Assembly (NCBI GenBank): GCA_914767715.1
Contig: OU612070.1
Span: 3,243,501 to 3,303,500, forward strand
Length of the DNA stretch: 60,000 bases
DNA from: Membranipora membranacea
Taxonomy: Eukaryota; Bryozoa; Gymnolaemata; Cheilostomatida; Membraniporidae
Direction: 5' to 3'
Shown here in pieces: positions 34,972-47,410 of the stretch; positions within the stretch are counted from its first letter, which is position 1; every line of letters begins with the position of its first letter. Position numbers and translations under genes: made by a program. The notes under the pieces are model-generated. The model was not told the origin of the DNA, made no database searches, and saw only the letters and a program-made list of their open reading frames with translations.

Positions 34972-37900
34972 TTAGAATCCATCTGCTCTACCTAATCTTC
35001 TATGGTCTCCTACACCAAGAATATCATCTCCCTGCTTGCATACAGAATCACTCACAGCTGGGAATGTATCTAGTGTTAGCATATGCCCTTTCTCTTTTAA
35101 CTTCTCCAAGTACTCCTAGAAAAAGAAATGGAGAAGAAGTTTAAGAATTGTAACAATTCAGCTGAAATACCGCAGCACCTTTCCTGCAGCTCATATGAAT
35201 AAGATTTGATCAAACCTTGAAGTTTCTTTGCGGACAACCGTGAGTTGTCCTCTCATGGTAAAAAATATTTTACCCTATGCACATTTTATTCTTGATAAGA
35301 ATATTTTGCTGCTTGTATGACGTTTCCTGCTAGATTCAAGGAGCAGAAGTTTGCGTGTAATAGTTTGATGGTGAGGATATTTCCAAGTATTTTTGCACAT
35401 TGGAGGAAATCAAATGAACAGAATGAATAAAGCCTGCGCTCACCTGAGGAAATCCTTCTTCATAAAATACAGTATGAGGTAGCAGCTGGTGATGGACCCT
35501 CGGTAGGGAAATAGACTCTTTCAAACTTTTACCAAACCACAGATGGTTTATAACAGTCTACAATGAATAATAAAATAATGTCAAAATAAAGGCATGGCTT
35601 GACAACAACAACATTAATTTTGCATCATCTTTTAGATTTATAAACCTTGATTTACATTGATATTTTTTTCAATCCACTCAATTCTTTATATACACACCAA
35701 TCAGGATATGCTTTCATCGTCTGCAATTCCAAACACAATTCTTTGAAAACCAGTGATAGTCCACCATTTAGGACAAAGCAACTAAGTGAGGGGAGTGATG
35801 AAAATAGCAGCACCTCATGTGCACTTCTGGTAAATCAATTAAGTTTTTTTGACTGCTACAAATCAGCTACGCTCAGGTCCTGCCTCGCCAAGGATACTAA
35901 TACAAGAACTACTGGTCAGATTATCTTGATTTTTCAGTCTTAATTGTAGCTATTTAGCAAACAAGGATATACTCACCATACTAGCTGCAGAAGTTATCTT
36001 ACTCCCTCCAGATCCACCAGTGACCAGCTTCACATCCCCCTGATCATCCAGTACTATAACAGGACACATGGCTGATAGTGATCTCTTGCCTGGCTCTATC
36101 CAGTTAGAGCTGTTAGAAGGTGCCGTCCAGGCATCTTCTGTCCAGCTTGGCTCATAAGGTAAGGCAAAGTCTCCCATCTCGTTATTAAATATAATACCTG
36201 TTCTTCGTCCCATTCTTCTGCTTCCCCACCTATATAAGTTTAATATGATTTTAATTTTTGTTACAGATTGAAGCAAAGAATACACCTATCCTATTCTATC
36301 CCTGGGGTTAAAATAAAAAATGTGGCTTAAAATCGCAAGTGTTGTCTCCGTCCGAGGACTGAGAAATATCAATTGCCTTATTCTATGATAAGGATTTTCA
36401 GATATGAGGCAATTGTTCTCTCTCAACCAAACCCAGTAAATATATTGGCTCAGAGCCAACGCATTGGCCAGACACACCCATCAATGATTAGCTGGATTAT
36501 ATTGTTGTTGTTATTGTCAATATCCCAATTCCCAATTGTTATATTATATAAGAATTTCTGTATTTTAATAGGCTGACCAACTCAATAACAGTAAACAATT
36601 TTAAGCAATTTGCTTGTTACTCTCGGGTCAGTCTTGGTGAGTCATAAATTGATTTGTAAGGTTTGACACGGAAGGACCAACTCACGGAGAATTGACTGTG
36701 GTTGTAAATGACACTGCGTCGCCATTACCCATTAGTATTGACACTTGACAGGTGCCTGATGTCAACCTGCTATCTGTTGCCACTCCATAATGTGATAACT
36801 CCTGTGTGCAGTTGTCATCAATCCTAGCTCTAACACTAGCACAATAAGCTTCGTCCAGGGCAAGTGACTGAAACTGCAAAACAATAAATAATGAGACACA
36901 TGTGTAGACAATTAACTAGAAGGGCAAAATTAAGTCAATATATTTAAACACTGTGTGGTCAAAACAATTTTATAATGTTGAGGCGTCTCGAGACTATGAA
37001 ATATACATTACCTTTGAGTTGTCAACAAATGAGTCATCACCAAGATTCATTCTTGCTGCGTATGCAAACTTCCATGCCTCTATTATCCTATGATACGTTT
37101 TAGCTGTGGAATCTATATGAGATCTTTGCAGTGAGATGGATTCCTCTGTAAAGTGGTAACCTATGAAAGAAAGTATCAGTGATCACCAATTTGCCAAGGA
37201 ATAAGAGAGCTTGGTTCGTCAAAAGTAGCAAGAATTAGGTACTGAATTTTACCAAGCAAAGGGTGTTATAAAGTGTTTAATATGACTCTAACTTGTTACC
37301 TATATACTAAAAAATGCAGCTTTCAAGATTTTATTTAGAGATTTTAACAAAATTCAGAAAATCTTGTATTTATTTTTTAAGTACTAATTCCAGACAAACA
37401 AAATATTAGCGATTGGTTTTTAATTAGTAGTTGTGCCCTCTCACCATCTAATATTTTTAGCATATGAAGCAGCACGAGACCGCCCGAAGGAGGAGGTAGA
37501 GAAACTAGGTCATAGTTTCCATTCTTTATATGGGTAGTTAAAGGTTCTCTCTCTTGAACTTTATAATTTTCAAAATCTTCAGCTGTTAGTAAGCAATCAC
37601 CTGAAAAAGAGATCGTCGGTAAACAATGTGCACATCAGCTGACACAATATTGATATTTATAACAAACTATTTTCTGGGCATCAAAATTGTATAATTGAAA
37701 TCCCATGCCAACTTAAACTATATCAGATGGGAATATGAGATCTAAGGATGAGAGCTGGTTGGCCGTCATTGGCATATATTTCAGAGATTTAACGCCTTAA
37801 TTACATGCTGATGGGTCTTCCAGTACACATACGCTCTCAGCTCTCAGCTCTCAGCTCTCAGCTCTCAGCTCTCAGATCTCAGCTCTCAGCTCTCAGCTCT

Positions 37901-40463
37901 CAGCTCTCAGCTCTCAGCTCTCAGCTCTCAGCTCTCAGCTCTCAGCTCTCAGCTCTCAGCTCTTAGCTCTCAGCTCTTAGCTCTCAGCCCTAAGCCGGCA
38001 TAAACATCCTTGATTTCAAGTTTGAGATGAAAGAGTGTACGTTGTAATATAGTAGCGTAAGAAAACCACCTTATACTGGTACAAGGAGATATATGTGTTT
38101 TGCATCAGACACATTAATCATGATTGATGGACTTCCCCCTTCCTTGGCTTTCGCTGAAGTAGCAGCACGGCTACACATTCTACACATTAGTCGTTCAATA
38201 CTCCCCTTGATTTTTCAAGCAGAAATGTATTGACCAAATTGTGGTGTTTAATCAATTTATAATTGTTTAATGGGATCATTGACTCGGATTTATAAACTTA
38301 CCAATTTCCTCTAAATCAGCAAGAATGTCATCTCTTAGAGATCCCCTATAGAAGGTATCCATGCCTTCGTCGGCAATTCTTCTAAATGTTCCTGCTAGTG
38401 TAGGCATCTTAACTAGATCTCCGACTTTCTTCATCTGTCCAGTTTGTTCGTCCGTAAACAAAGCCTTCAGTTCGCCTGTCATCACATTGTCAAATTGCTT
38501 CTTTAGAAGCCACTGTACATATGAGTTTAAAGGTATGCCTTTCTCTGCTAGTTCGATGGCGGGCTGGATTAGTCTGGACCACTTGAGCTTGCCAAACTTC
38601 TGATGAGCCTCCCAAAGTCCTGCTATCTCTCCAGGTGTAGCCATAGATCCTCCTCCTGTACAAAAAACAATTATATATTCCCAATAAAATAACATATAAA
38701 AACCTTTACATACCAGTATATACAATTAATATAATTGATAATTTAGATAGGAGCGGCACGGTACCGATTAGTGGTTTTAACATAATTGCTGAGATATCCG
38801 TATAACTGCTAGTAGACTTTTTGAGAAGTCACAAATTAACTTGAGTCTTCATGAAAACCATGAACAGGTATCAAACTCAAGTTTTAATCACATTTCGGTG
38901 GTTTTATTTGTCTTTTTTGCCTTTTGCCTCCCGATAGCCGGTGGTCGTTGGGCAGTGGCAAGAGTTTTGGGGCCTCAGACTAAAAGAAGCAGGGTGGATG
39001 CCTAACTGGTAAACGGATATAAAACTGTTGTATATGTGCACTGTTTGGCATTCCATATACATAGCTGTTTGTGAATACATTGCCTTTGATAGCTGTTAGT
39101 ATCATTGATACAGTTTTATGTCTTTATTTTTGTCTTGCCACTATTTTCGTCTTGCCACAAATTTTGTCTTTTTTTACATCATTAAATTTATATTTAAATT
39201 TTCATTTACTGACGTAGACAAGTTACAGTCAATCTCCTATTTTTATCAGCGACCCTTCGTTCACATTCAGCAGTTGATATCGATTGATATTCTCACTTTA
39301 TTATCCAAATTTTAAGTTACCTATCATCTGTTGGAGTGTGCTGTCTTTGTACATTTGACTGTGAGCCTTCCCTGGGGCTGTGGTTCTGTAGTCCATAATA
39401 TGACTCTTTCTAGAAGCTCTACAGACGTAAAATAAATCATGTGTAACTGTGAAGCATTCAACTGTTAACAAAATTTATGATTATGTAGAGTCGATCATCG
39501 AAATGGTACCAGGACAATTCACAAGAAAGCGGAGCAGAAAGAACAAGTATGCTACTTTCCTATATTGCAGTGAAATTTCATCATCTTTGGAATTTGTAGG
39601 TATTAGGTGGTATTTTTTCTGTTACTCACTTGTTATAATAGACCATGAAACCTCCTCCTCCGACTCCACAAGATACGCTTCTGCAGACTCCGAGGGCCAT
39701 GGACACCGCCACCATGGCATCCACGGCAGAACCTCCTTCCGCTATTATCTGACTGAAATCACAAACATGATACAATTGGGCAAACAAGAACACCTTGATC
39801 TGGCACCTCAGGTGACAAAAGGTTTCTCATTATTTATGCTCGGATCAGTACAACCATGAGATGGTCTTTAAGGAAGTTGCCAAGGATGAACGTATAAAAA
39901 TATATTCTGTTGTCTTAACTCCAGTGCTATTCATTTGGCAACAAATCAATGTTAGATTACAAAAGGGGAACAGTTTCCTTTGACTTAGATTTTTTAGGTT
40001 GAATATTGCATCAGCTTATATATGAGCCTAAACCAATTGAGAGCTCTTGGTTTAGCAATGCAGAGGTCCTTCTTCGTGCCAAACTGTGTTTCGGCAAAAA
40101 AACGCAGCCCTGATTTTTTTCTCAATATGAAGCAATCTTCTTCAAAATCTGCCTATATTTTATGTTTAAAAGCAGCCCCAATTCCCTGGTTGTTCAAAAA
40201 ACTAATCAGTGCATCAAATGTAGTGTCAATGGATCCAAATTGGAAACGACTTGAATATCAAGATAAACAGAGGAGGTGAAGGATGCAAAGCGCCAAAGAC
40301 TAGACAGTTCACTCGCTCACAGTACAAAGGGCCACAAAGCATAAAACTTGACTCACACTCCGATCTCTGAGCATGTCTGGTCGGTGCAGGCTACACTGGC
40401 AAACTTGTACTTCTTATTTCCCTCTCCGTCCTCACCAGGTCTCTCAGGCCACTTGACTTCCAT
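34972..40463 (-). CDS. GGT: Gamma-glutamyltransferase, paralogue A
   Basis: Ten coding exons (minus): 40463-40357, 39752-39630, 39418-39321, 38655-38302, 37600-37445, 37160-37012, 36873-36686, 36229-35977, 35557-35444, 35115-34972; 561 aa from the first ATG. GGT hydrolyses or transfers the gamma-glutamyl group of extracellular glutathione; the precursor self-cleaves at a threonine. Seen here: GGSAVDA, CGVGGGGF, the Arg in MDYRTT (substrate carboxylate), PGEIAGLWEAHQKFGKL, LPPPSGG, nucleophile Thr370 in SGTCQVS, TTTVN (Asn390), FNNEMGDF (Glu409, Asp412), LVTGGSGGSKI and the C-terminal RRLGRADGF. The two-serine motif LSSM is LSAM here (Ser452 of human GGT1 becomes Ala445), and the residue two after the nucleophile is Gln instead of His. 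No signal or membrane anchor is encoded in the first exon found, so an upstream anchor exon may be missing. Confidence 0.92.
35876..35960. repeat. Dispersed short repeat in a GGT-A intron
   Basis: GGATACTAATACAAGAACTA, CTGGTCAGATTATCTTGATT and TTAATTGTAGCTATT match about 45292-45362 (GGATACTAACTTGAGAACTA, CTGGTCCGATTTCCTTGATT, CTAATTGTAGCTATT) in the same orientation. This is a SINE- or MITE-like dispersed family without recognised ends. Confidence 0.6.
37833..37990. repeat. 7-bp tandem repeat (GCTCTCA)n in a GGT-A intron
   Basis: About 22 nearly perfect GCTCTCA units with occasional GATCTCA or GCTCTTA variants, in the intron between the 354-nt exon and the 156-nt exon of GGT-A. AGCT at each unit makes the array locally self-complementary. 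Confidence 0.95.
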
Positions 40464-40726
40464 TCTTATCTCCTAATTTCTGAGGTGGGTCTCAAACAGC
40501 TGATCGACTGAACTCTGAGCCAGAATTGTAAATGAATGCTGTAAATTAATTACAGAGCGCTGCACTAAATTACTACCCTACTGTACAATAGCTTAATAAC
40601 AAACTCAAATCTATAGTTAGATGCTTACTCTATAAGCATTCAATGAAGAGTAGCGCTCTAACCACAATACTGCGATTTTTGTAGCTTAACAACGCAGACT
40701 TGCGTCATTCATTGTACGATACAACC

Positions 40727-41442
40727 ACATTATCACAGAGTAAGGATAAGCAGAGGGGACACTTCAATGATCGTTATAGTGCCTGCGGTTTTTGATTCAC
40801 TGGGGGAAAATTGTGCACAGCTGGATGCCAAAAACTCATTATCTCTATATGTTATAATGGCATTTTTCTTGCAGACATCCCTACCTTTGATGGGCCATAA
40901 TTCATTCTGTATTTATCCTAAAGACTGATTTCCAACTTTGCTGGAATGTCCAAGCTTCAAGCTATACACCATATTATTGTCATTTTTTGCTAGGATTCAT
41001 AGGCTAAGAGTAATCCAGGTTTTTAAAATGAGTTTTGTCATATAGATTTACGTGTGACAATTGATAGACGGCTGGTCATCAAAATTAGGAAATGTCCGTG
41101 CATTGACCTAAGCCCTATGTAAATCTATATGATAAAACTCATTTTAAAAACCTGGATTACTCATAGCCTATGTATCCTAGCAAAAAATGACAATAATATG
41201 GTGTATAGCTCGAAGATTGGACATTTCAGAAAAGTTAGAAATCAGTCTTTAGGATAAATACAGAATGAATTATGACCTATCAAAGGTGGCTATGTCTGCA
41301 TGACAAAACTCCACTGTAACTTATATATATTCGAAATTGGCAGGTGGCCAGATTGATGAATTTCCCCCAGTGGATAAAAACCGCAGGCACTATAACGATC
41401 ATTGAAGTGTCCCCTCTGCTTATCCTTACTCTGTGACATTAT
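40727..41442. mobile_element. 702-bp foldback DNA transposon with 7-bp target duplication
   Basis: The element 40734-41435 begins CACAGAGTAAGGATAAGCAG and ends with the reverse complement (CTGCTTATCCTTACTCTGTG). The two halves are inverted copies along nearly the whole length, for example AACGATCATTGAAGTGTCCC near 41392-41411 against GGGACACTTCAATGATCGTT near 40757-40776, and CCTGGATTACTC near 41150 against GAGTAATCCAGG near 41008. ACATTAT is duplicated at 40727-40733 and 41436-41442. No ORF of size, so non-autonomous. The superfamily is not assigned; 7-8 bp duplications fit P-element or hAT relatives. It lies about 270 bp upstream of the first GGT-A exon. Confidence 0.85.
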
Positions 41443-43359
41443 AGTGAGAGTGCGGGTCCTTTACTACTGGTACCAGTACTAACTAAGAGCCATGATGAAA
41501 TATTGCATCATCATTATTACTTTGAGTCAACCCCTTCACCTTCAGTGCACCATATGTAGACATTTCCCTCAACACAACACATGGCTAAGCTGCTTCATCT
41601 GTCAGCAGCAAGTGCAGTCAATAGACCTTGAACGTTAATGGCATACTTGTTCTTAGCGACAGCTGACAACAAGCATACATGTATTACGTCTGATCACCAG
41701 ATGTCTGAAAATGAAGCAAATCTAAAGATTAAATCAGACAAAAAACATGAAAAGGTAGGAAGAACTTTTCTGTAAATGACAAAGATATTCATAGAGATAA
41801 GGGATAGGAGTGGATCGACAGTAACTTTCAAAGTGCATTTGACACTGTTTAGAAAGCACCTCCACCCTAAAAGACAATTTTTTCGCTGTCTGGCCACATT
41901 TTTTACAGCAAAAAATGCAAATAGATGTGTCCTTCAATAAGAAGTACAAAACTTGGTGTGTCTGCTTTCAGACTTTCGCAAATACAATCCCTTTTATTGT
42001 AGTTGGGTAATAATGGCAATTTGGACTAGGAAATATTTCCCTGCCGATAATGCCAGGGGTATGTTATCAAAGACTTGTTAGAATCATTGGTGAACTCAGC
42101 GTACCGCATCCTTGTAAGATGAATTTAAGTATTTCGACGAGTGAGTGCATAATACAAATTATCACTATACGAGTAACCCTTATATGACCCAAACATACGA
42201 GTAGGCGAGATGACCTTTGTACTGTCTAGGAATGATAAAGAAAATATCTCGTTTGCTTAAAAAAGCGGTTTTTAATTACCATTGCTGATTAATATAAGCT
42301 CTTTAGATTTAAAGAGAGATAATCTCTTTGATGGTACTGTATTTAACTCCTACTTGTTACAATTAATGTGTTGCTAAGATACCGACCTTACACATGTATT
42401 CTGCAAAAAAACATTCAGTCACCTTCTCGCAAGGTATGCCGATCTAGACTGTCATTCTGATGAGGGTTATGCAGTTTGGAGCGGCCATGCAAACTATGTA
42501 GAGCTGACTTTTTTTCGCCAAATGCGGTTAATCATAATAATTTTAAACAGTTCCACTGTAACCTGTAGCCGTTTACAGAGAAATCCATCGGTTATGACTA
42601 CTAACATGGCCTGCCCCGCCCATGCTTGATGTGTTCAGAGCAGTTCAGATCTTTACACAAAATACCAGCTCATAGGCAAACGCCTTAAGGACCTAATCGC
42701 ACCCTGTCAGACTTTCATACAAATAGATCATACACTGCAAAGCAAGGGCAAACTTCATTATTAAGGCTATTTTGATGACATTTTTGGCACTTTACTTGAT
42801 AGCTTGAGGTTTCAAACTGTTGGTCTATGAGTATGGCGTGTCAACTTATATTCAGATTTAAGAACAGTTTAAATTCCAAGGGTGCTCTCCTAGTCCTGCA
42901 TGATTTATGTACTGCACCAAGAGGAGGGTATGGAGAAGAAAAGTTATCTTGCTGCTAGCTGCCAGCTCCACTCAACAGCTTCGCAATGATGATTCTTTCA
43001 AAATTTATTAAAACTGGCATATCTTCAATAGTATGTTGTTGGCATTAAAACTGCTCCATGCCTACAGGTAATTATCCGTTGAAATACACCCACATGTAAA
43101 ATGGCAAGAACATTTGTCCAGGAAAATCAGAGTGCTGGTCTCATGGCAGGAACCAGAACCAGACAGATATCACTGGATGCATGGCACACTCTTGTGAACA
43201 GGAGTGACAGGGACCAGTATCATTTTTATGGTTAACGGATACCATAATATATCTTATTGCTCAAAGTTGTGTGTCCATGTTACATTGCGCGGACAACTTA
43301 GCCCTCATATAAAATATTAGCATTATTCTGTTAGGGCAACAAATGGCCTATGTATCAGG

Positions 43360-43421
43360 CCAAGGAGTTGTAGAGTTGTAGAGTTGTAGAGTTGTAGAGT
43401 TGTAGGTCTACAACTCCTTGG
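43360..43421. repeat. 8-bp tandem repeat inside a perfect inverted repeat
   Basis: CCAAGGAGTTGTAG (43360-43373) is exactly inverted as CTACAACTCCTTGG (43408-43421). Between and overlapping the left arm are five copies of GAGTTGTA (43365-43404). A tandem array that starts inside one hairpin arm suggests slippage expansion of the arm. Confidence 0.9.
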
Positions 43422-45284
43422 TCAGGCAGTTAAGAAGATGCAGATGTAACTGAATTGACCAAAATTTAAGTATGTGTAAGTCTAAGACATAACATTGGGT
43501 GTAAGATGCATATAGGGTTTGCAGTTAAAGTTTCTGGTTGGGGATGCCGCTCAAGTGTGACTTTTGAGACTTTGCGGTTTGGGTCATGGTATCTTGGATG
43601 CTGTCCGTCTTTCAGTGTGTGACCTATGAGTGCAATACCTGAATACATTTTCACGCTGTTTAACAAGTCAAGTCTTGATGGTTCACAGGCTTATAAACAA
43701 TCTTTAAGGTGTTTCGATCTCCATAACATAACACTCAAAATGAAGTTCCAATTCCGCTCAATCACCTGTTGCAGCTGAAGGGAGGAAATTTATGCTCTTT
43801 AATTTCAATGATATGAAAAAAGGTGCCCGTAAAATAGTAGTTTTAATACCACTGACAATATGAGAGGTATGTTTTTTGTCAATTTCAAATTTATTAGTGT
43901 TTGAACATTTTCTCTACATAATTTGAAACTCAAACTTGAATTAATAACACTAACAATTATTTGGGCATAATACACAGTCAGACTTTTTTCATTCGATTAA
44001 ATTCTTTCTGAGGACTTATTCAGCATGGCCTTGATTAGACCAAATTCATGTAGCATACCAAAGGTTTTCCAAAAACAGTGAGTTATGTTACTTCCTCGTT
44101 TGAGAGCATTAGGCAATTAAAAGAGGAGGAGTAAGTTCATATTGGAACAGAATGTCAAATGACTATGGCAATGACTATGACAATGACAATGACAATGACT
44201 AGCTATTGTGACAACAGCATCTTGTACACTTTACATGATTGATATCTGGTTCAGGGTAATCGATTATAGGCATCAATGTTATTCATATATGAGTCAACAT
44301 GATGAATTAAAGGGGAGATAATCATGTATGTCTATTTTTAACATACTCAACCAAGCATTTTCTGGGGACTTTTGTAGGATAATATGCCCTATGCCTAATG
44401 CTCCTACCTACCCAGTGTTGTGGATATGATATCGTGATGAATATGTCAGCAAAGGCTGACTTATAGTAACAGGCTTATCAATGGCATATGAATACTTCGT
44501 TTTTATAACTCATTAATTGATTTATACCTTGGTTTCGACTTTTAGGTTGAAGTTGTCAGACCACTGACAAGAGAAAGAAAACTCACAGGGAGGGTTGAAG
44601 CATAATGTGCAGTGAAACTCTTTAAACGGAACTAGGATATTTGAGTTTATAATTTGAGATATAATCGTTTACTTATGAATCCTAACCTTCAGCTAATGCT
44701 AAAATTTCCCACATTTTGATATTCAGAAAAATATTGTAACATTTTGTGTGACAAACAATTGTCTAAGTGTTGGTAGGTTTTATCAGTTTTCGGCGGGATT
44801 TACACTTGAGTTGACAAGTATCGATTTTAAACAGACACATATTTTGGTTGATTTGAGGGGTTCCAGGCATCACTTTCTTGACAGGGTCGATCTTGACCCA
44901 GATCCTTCTTTACAAGACTTGGATCAATTCAATTCCTTTTGATGACTGAAATTTCTCTGCTGGTCCTGGTCTAACAGGAAATGTCTGAAGGGTAGTCTAG
45001 TCTCCAACTGGATCAAACTAGATCTACTGCTTTCCCTACTGGTCAGCTGTATAATTTTATCAGTTTATGATCGGTTGGGGACATTTTACTCCTGCATGTT
45101 TGTGCATCTCTGGTTGTGCAGCCATCTGAGTTAAACGGAATAGAAGAAATAAACTGCCATGAAAATATACTACTAGGGTTATTTATAAGTAAATCAGTAC
45201 CTATACCGATACAAAGATTGATGAATTTTTGGCTCTATCTTCGATTTTTCATTAATTCACACCTGTAATGCCTTTAAGGTCATG

Positions 45285-45367
45285 CCTCACCTAGGATACT
45301 AACTTGAGAACTACTGGTCCGATTTCCTTGATTTTGCATTCTAATTGTAGCTATTCCTTGATAAGCA
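45285..45367. repeat. Dispersed short repeat, second copy of 35876-35960
   Basis: Matches the copy in the GGT-A intron over roughly 80 bp (shared GAACTACTGGTC, CTTGATTTT, TAATTGTAGCTATT). Same orientation. Confidence 0.55.
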
Positions 45368-46425
45368 ATTTCCAAACCCTCAATTATATTTAATTTAATT
45401 TAATTTCTTATTATTGTGATGGCAATTTATAAAATTTAAGCCACCAGTGCCCATGCAAAAGAATAGGAGCTTTCAATAACTGGGAGCATCTGGTTTAGAC
45501 GCCTCACAACTATTTATTTGTATCAAACCAGAATTGGCAGCGCAAAGTAGTCCCACTAAAATTAACTTGTGATAATTAATGGATGGTAGCAACAAGCCTT
45601 GATATGAATTTCAAGTTGTAGAGAAGGCAAGTTCTATAATAACAGACAGGAATTAACAAGACAGCCTGTGAATTATTGTAAAATACACTCAAATGACTGG
45701 ATTTTAGAGACTTATATTATTACGCCAAATCTGGTGCAGAAATATATCAAGAAAAATCCATGAATAGTTGGATTTTCCTTTATATTCATGAGGCATTTAT
45801 TTCAATTTGATAGAGATGTTGATTCAAAATTTGGGAATATACAAAAAGGATATGTTTTTAGATATTCCAATGTAATTGTTCACTTGACATATGTTTTATT
45901 TGAAGCTAGCTTGGCAAAATCCTCTGGATGACTGCATGATCGGCCTTCTTATCATACCCCTTCCCCAACACAAAAGTTTCATTTGGTTCAAAATCAATGC
46001 CTAGTGCCCTCACCAAGGCTTTGGAGGATGCCCCTATCATAAAAAATATTTCAGTCTTGGTACAGTTTTCTCATATTTGTACTTCTAGTTTCGTACAGCA
46101 AAGGGGCATTTTTGTCAAAATTTTGACTATTTTAGAAGTATGATAATTCAAAATTGCAAAATGGCAGATCATTTTCTATTCATCAATACTGGCCAGCACT
46201 GGGTTAGTGAGGGCGCTAGGGTAATAACATTTGTCCACCTTGACCAACAATTGACACAGTTCGCTTTCATTATATCATTGTCAACACTAATGGCATGGCT
46301 ATCAGTATGTGAATTTTAATGCAGTTTTTCTTCAAGTCAAATCAAACATTGAACATTATTGTTGTTATGGCTGCATGATATAAGGGTAGTATTTATGTAT
46401 TGACTGCATTTTTTGCTCCAAGAAC

Positions 46426-47000
46426 TTGCAATGTCTTTGTATGTGGACAATAGTGACAATATGTTTTGACATGTTGCTGAAATTCAGTGTCGCGCTATGA
46501 CGTTACGTCATGGCGTAACGTCGTCAAATTCTGGGTTTAAACTTCTTTGATCATGTGGATTGAGAAACCCCAAAAAAATTTTGGCGAGGCAGATTGTGAC
46601 CTCATTGCCATTTCTTTCTTTTGCAGTGCGCTATTTTTGATAGAAGTCAGTATATCAGCCCTAAAAGCTATTAAATCAGGTCAACTTCTGCTTACACTTT
46701 GTTGCAACCCGTTTCATTTAGGGTCATCCCTGATGTCCGCGGCGCGGAGTACTTTCTCATGTCACTAGTCTGTCGGTGTGCCACAAGGGACCACAAGGGA
46801 CCACAAGGGACCACAATGGGCACATACTGTGGTATACATTAGTGATGGTTATGATGATGACACCACGATATTCTACGCTATTCACAAATAGGATGCTATC
46901 ATATCTGAATCAACGGATAACAGCCAAACACAGATTAACCAGTTTTTTTAGAAGCCATTTTATAGATATTTTCTTTGGTTGTTGCTTGATCCTTCTTTTC
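46426..47000 (+). mobile_element. Reverse-transcriptase remnant with internal 10-bp expansion
   Basis: A plus-strand frame reads SVGVPQGTT, then DHKGPQ, then VVYISDG and YDDDTTIFYAIHK (about 46768-46890). These are the GVPQGT...YIND...YADDTT blocks of CR1/Jockey-type reverse transcriptases. The GGGACCACAA unit at about 46788-46817 is tandemly expanded right after the PQGT box, replacing the expected LGPLLF segment. The left part (46426-46570) shares the dispersed repeat seen at 9063-9205. Dead copy. Confidence 0.7.
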
Positions 47001-47410
47001 CCCTGACCAGCACAAATTTTGATAGATAGTTTTGTTTATCTCATGCAACATGTTAGAAACATATGGTAACAATTGTTTTGATCGGGTTTATAACCTGATA
47101 ACGTTAAAATCATCATCATCATCAAGAAAGTGTAAAAATACCACAACAGTATCATGACTATGAGGTCTATCTTAATCTTGGCACGATTCCCAGTCAGCAC
47201 CAGAGCACTGTTCTACCTGTCACTTGCACTGGTATATAATACTTGAGGTCACAAATTTTTTTTGCAGTTAATTAAAAACACATTATATTTTATTATTGAT
47301 ATTCACAAACAAGCCATTGCTCCCAAGCTTGTAGAAGGTCACAGGTCATCGTACGACACTCAACTGGGACATCACCGACCTCTTCACTCAAACTCATATA
47401 CTCATGAGCG

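Larger units (their letters stand above)
41443..46425. other. Intergenic between divergent GGT genes
   Basis: No gene is recognised. An undetected 5' anchor exon of GGT-A could lie here on the minus strand, but I found no convincing hydrophobic exon. Contents: a tandem repeat within a hairpin at 43360-43421 and one copy of the dispersed repeat at about 45285-45367, both listed separately, and an (ATTTA)-rich stretch near 45389-45403. Confidence 0.45.

Noticed and set aside
37833-37990. CRISPR-like or satellite-encoded array
   Set aside because: It is a simple 7-bp tandem repeat without spacers, in a eukaryotic intron.
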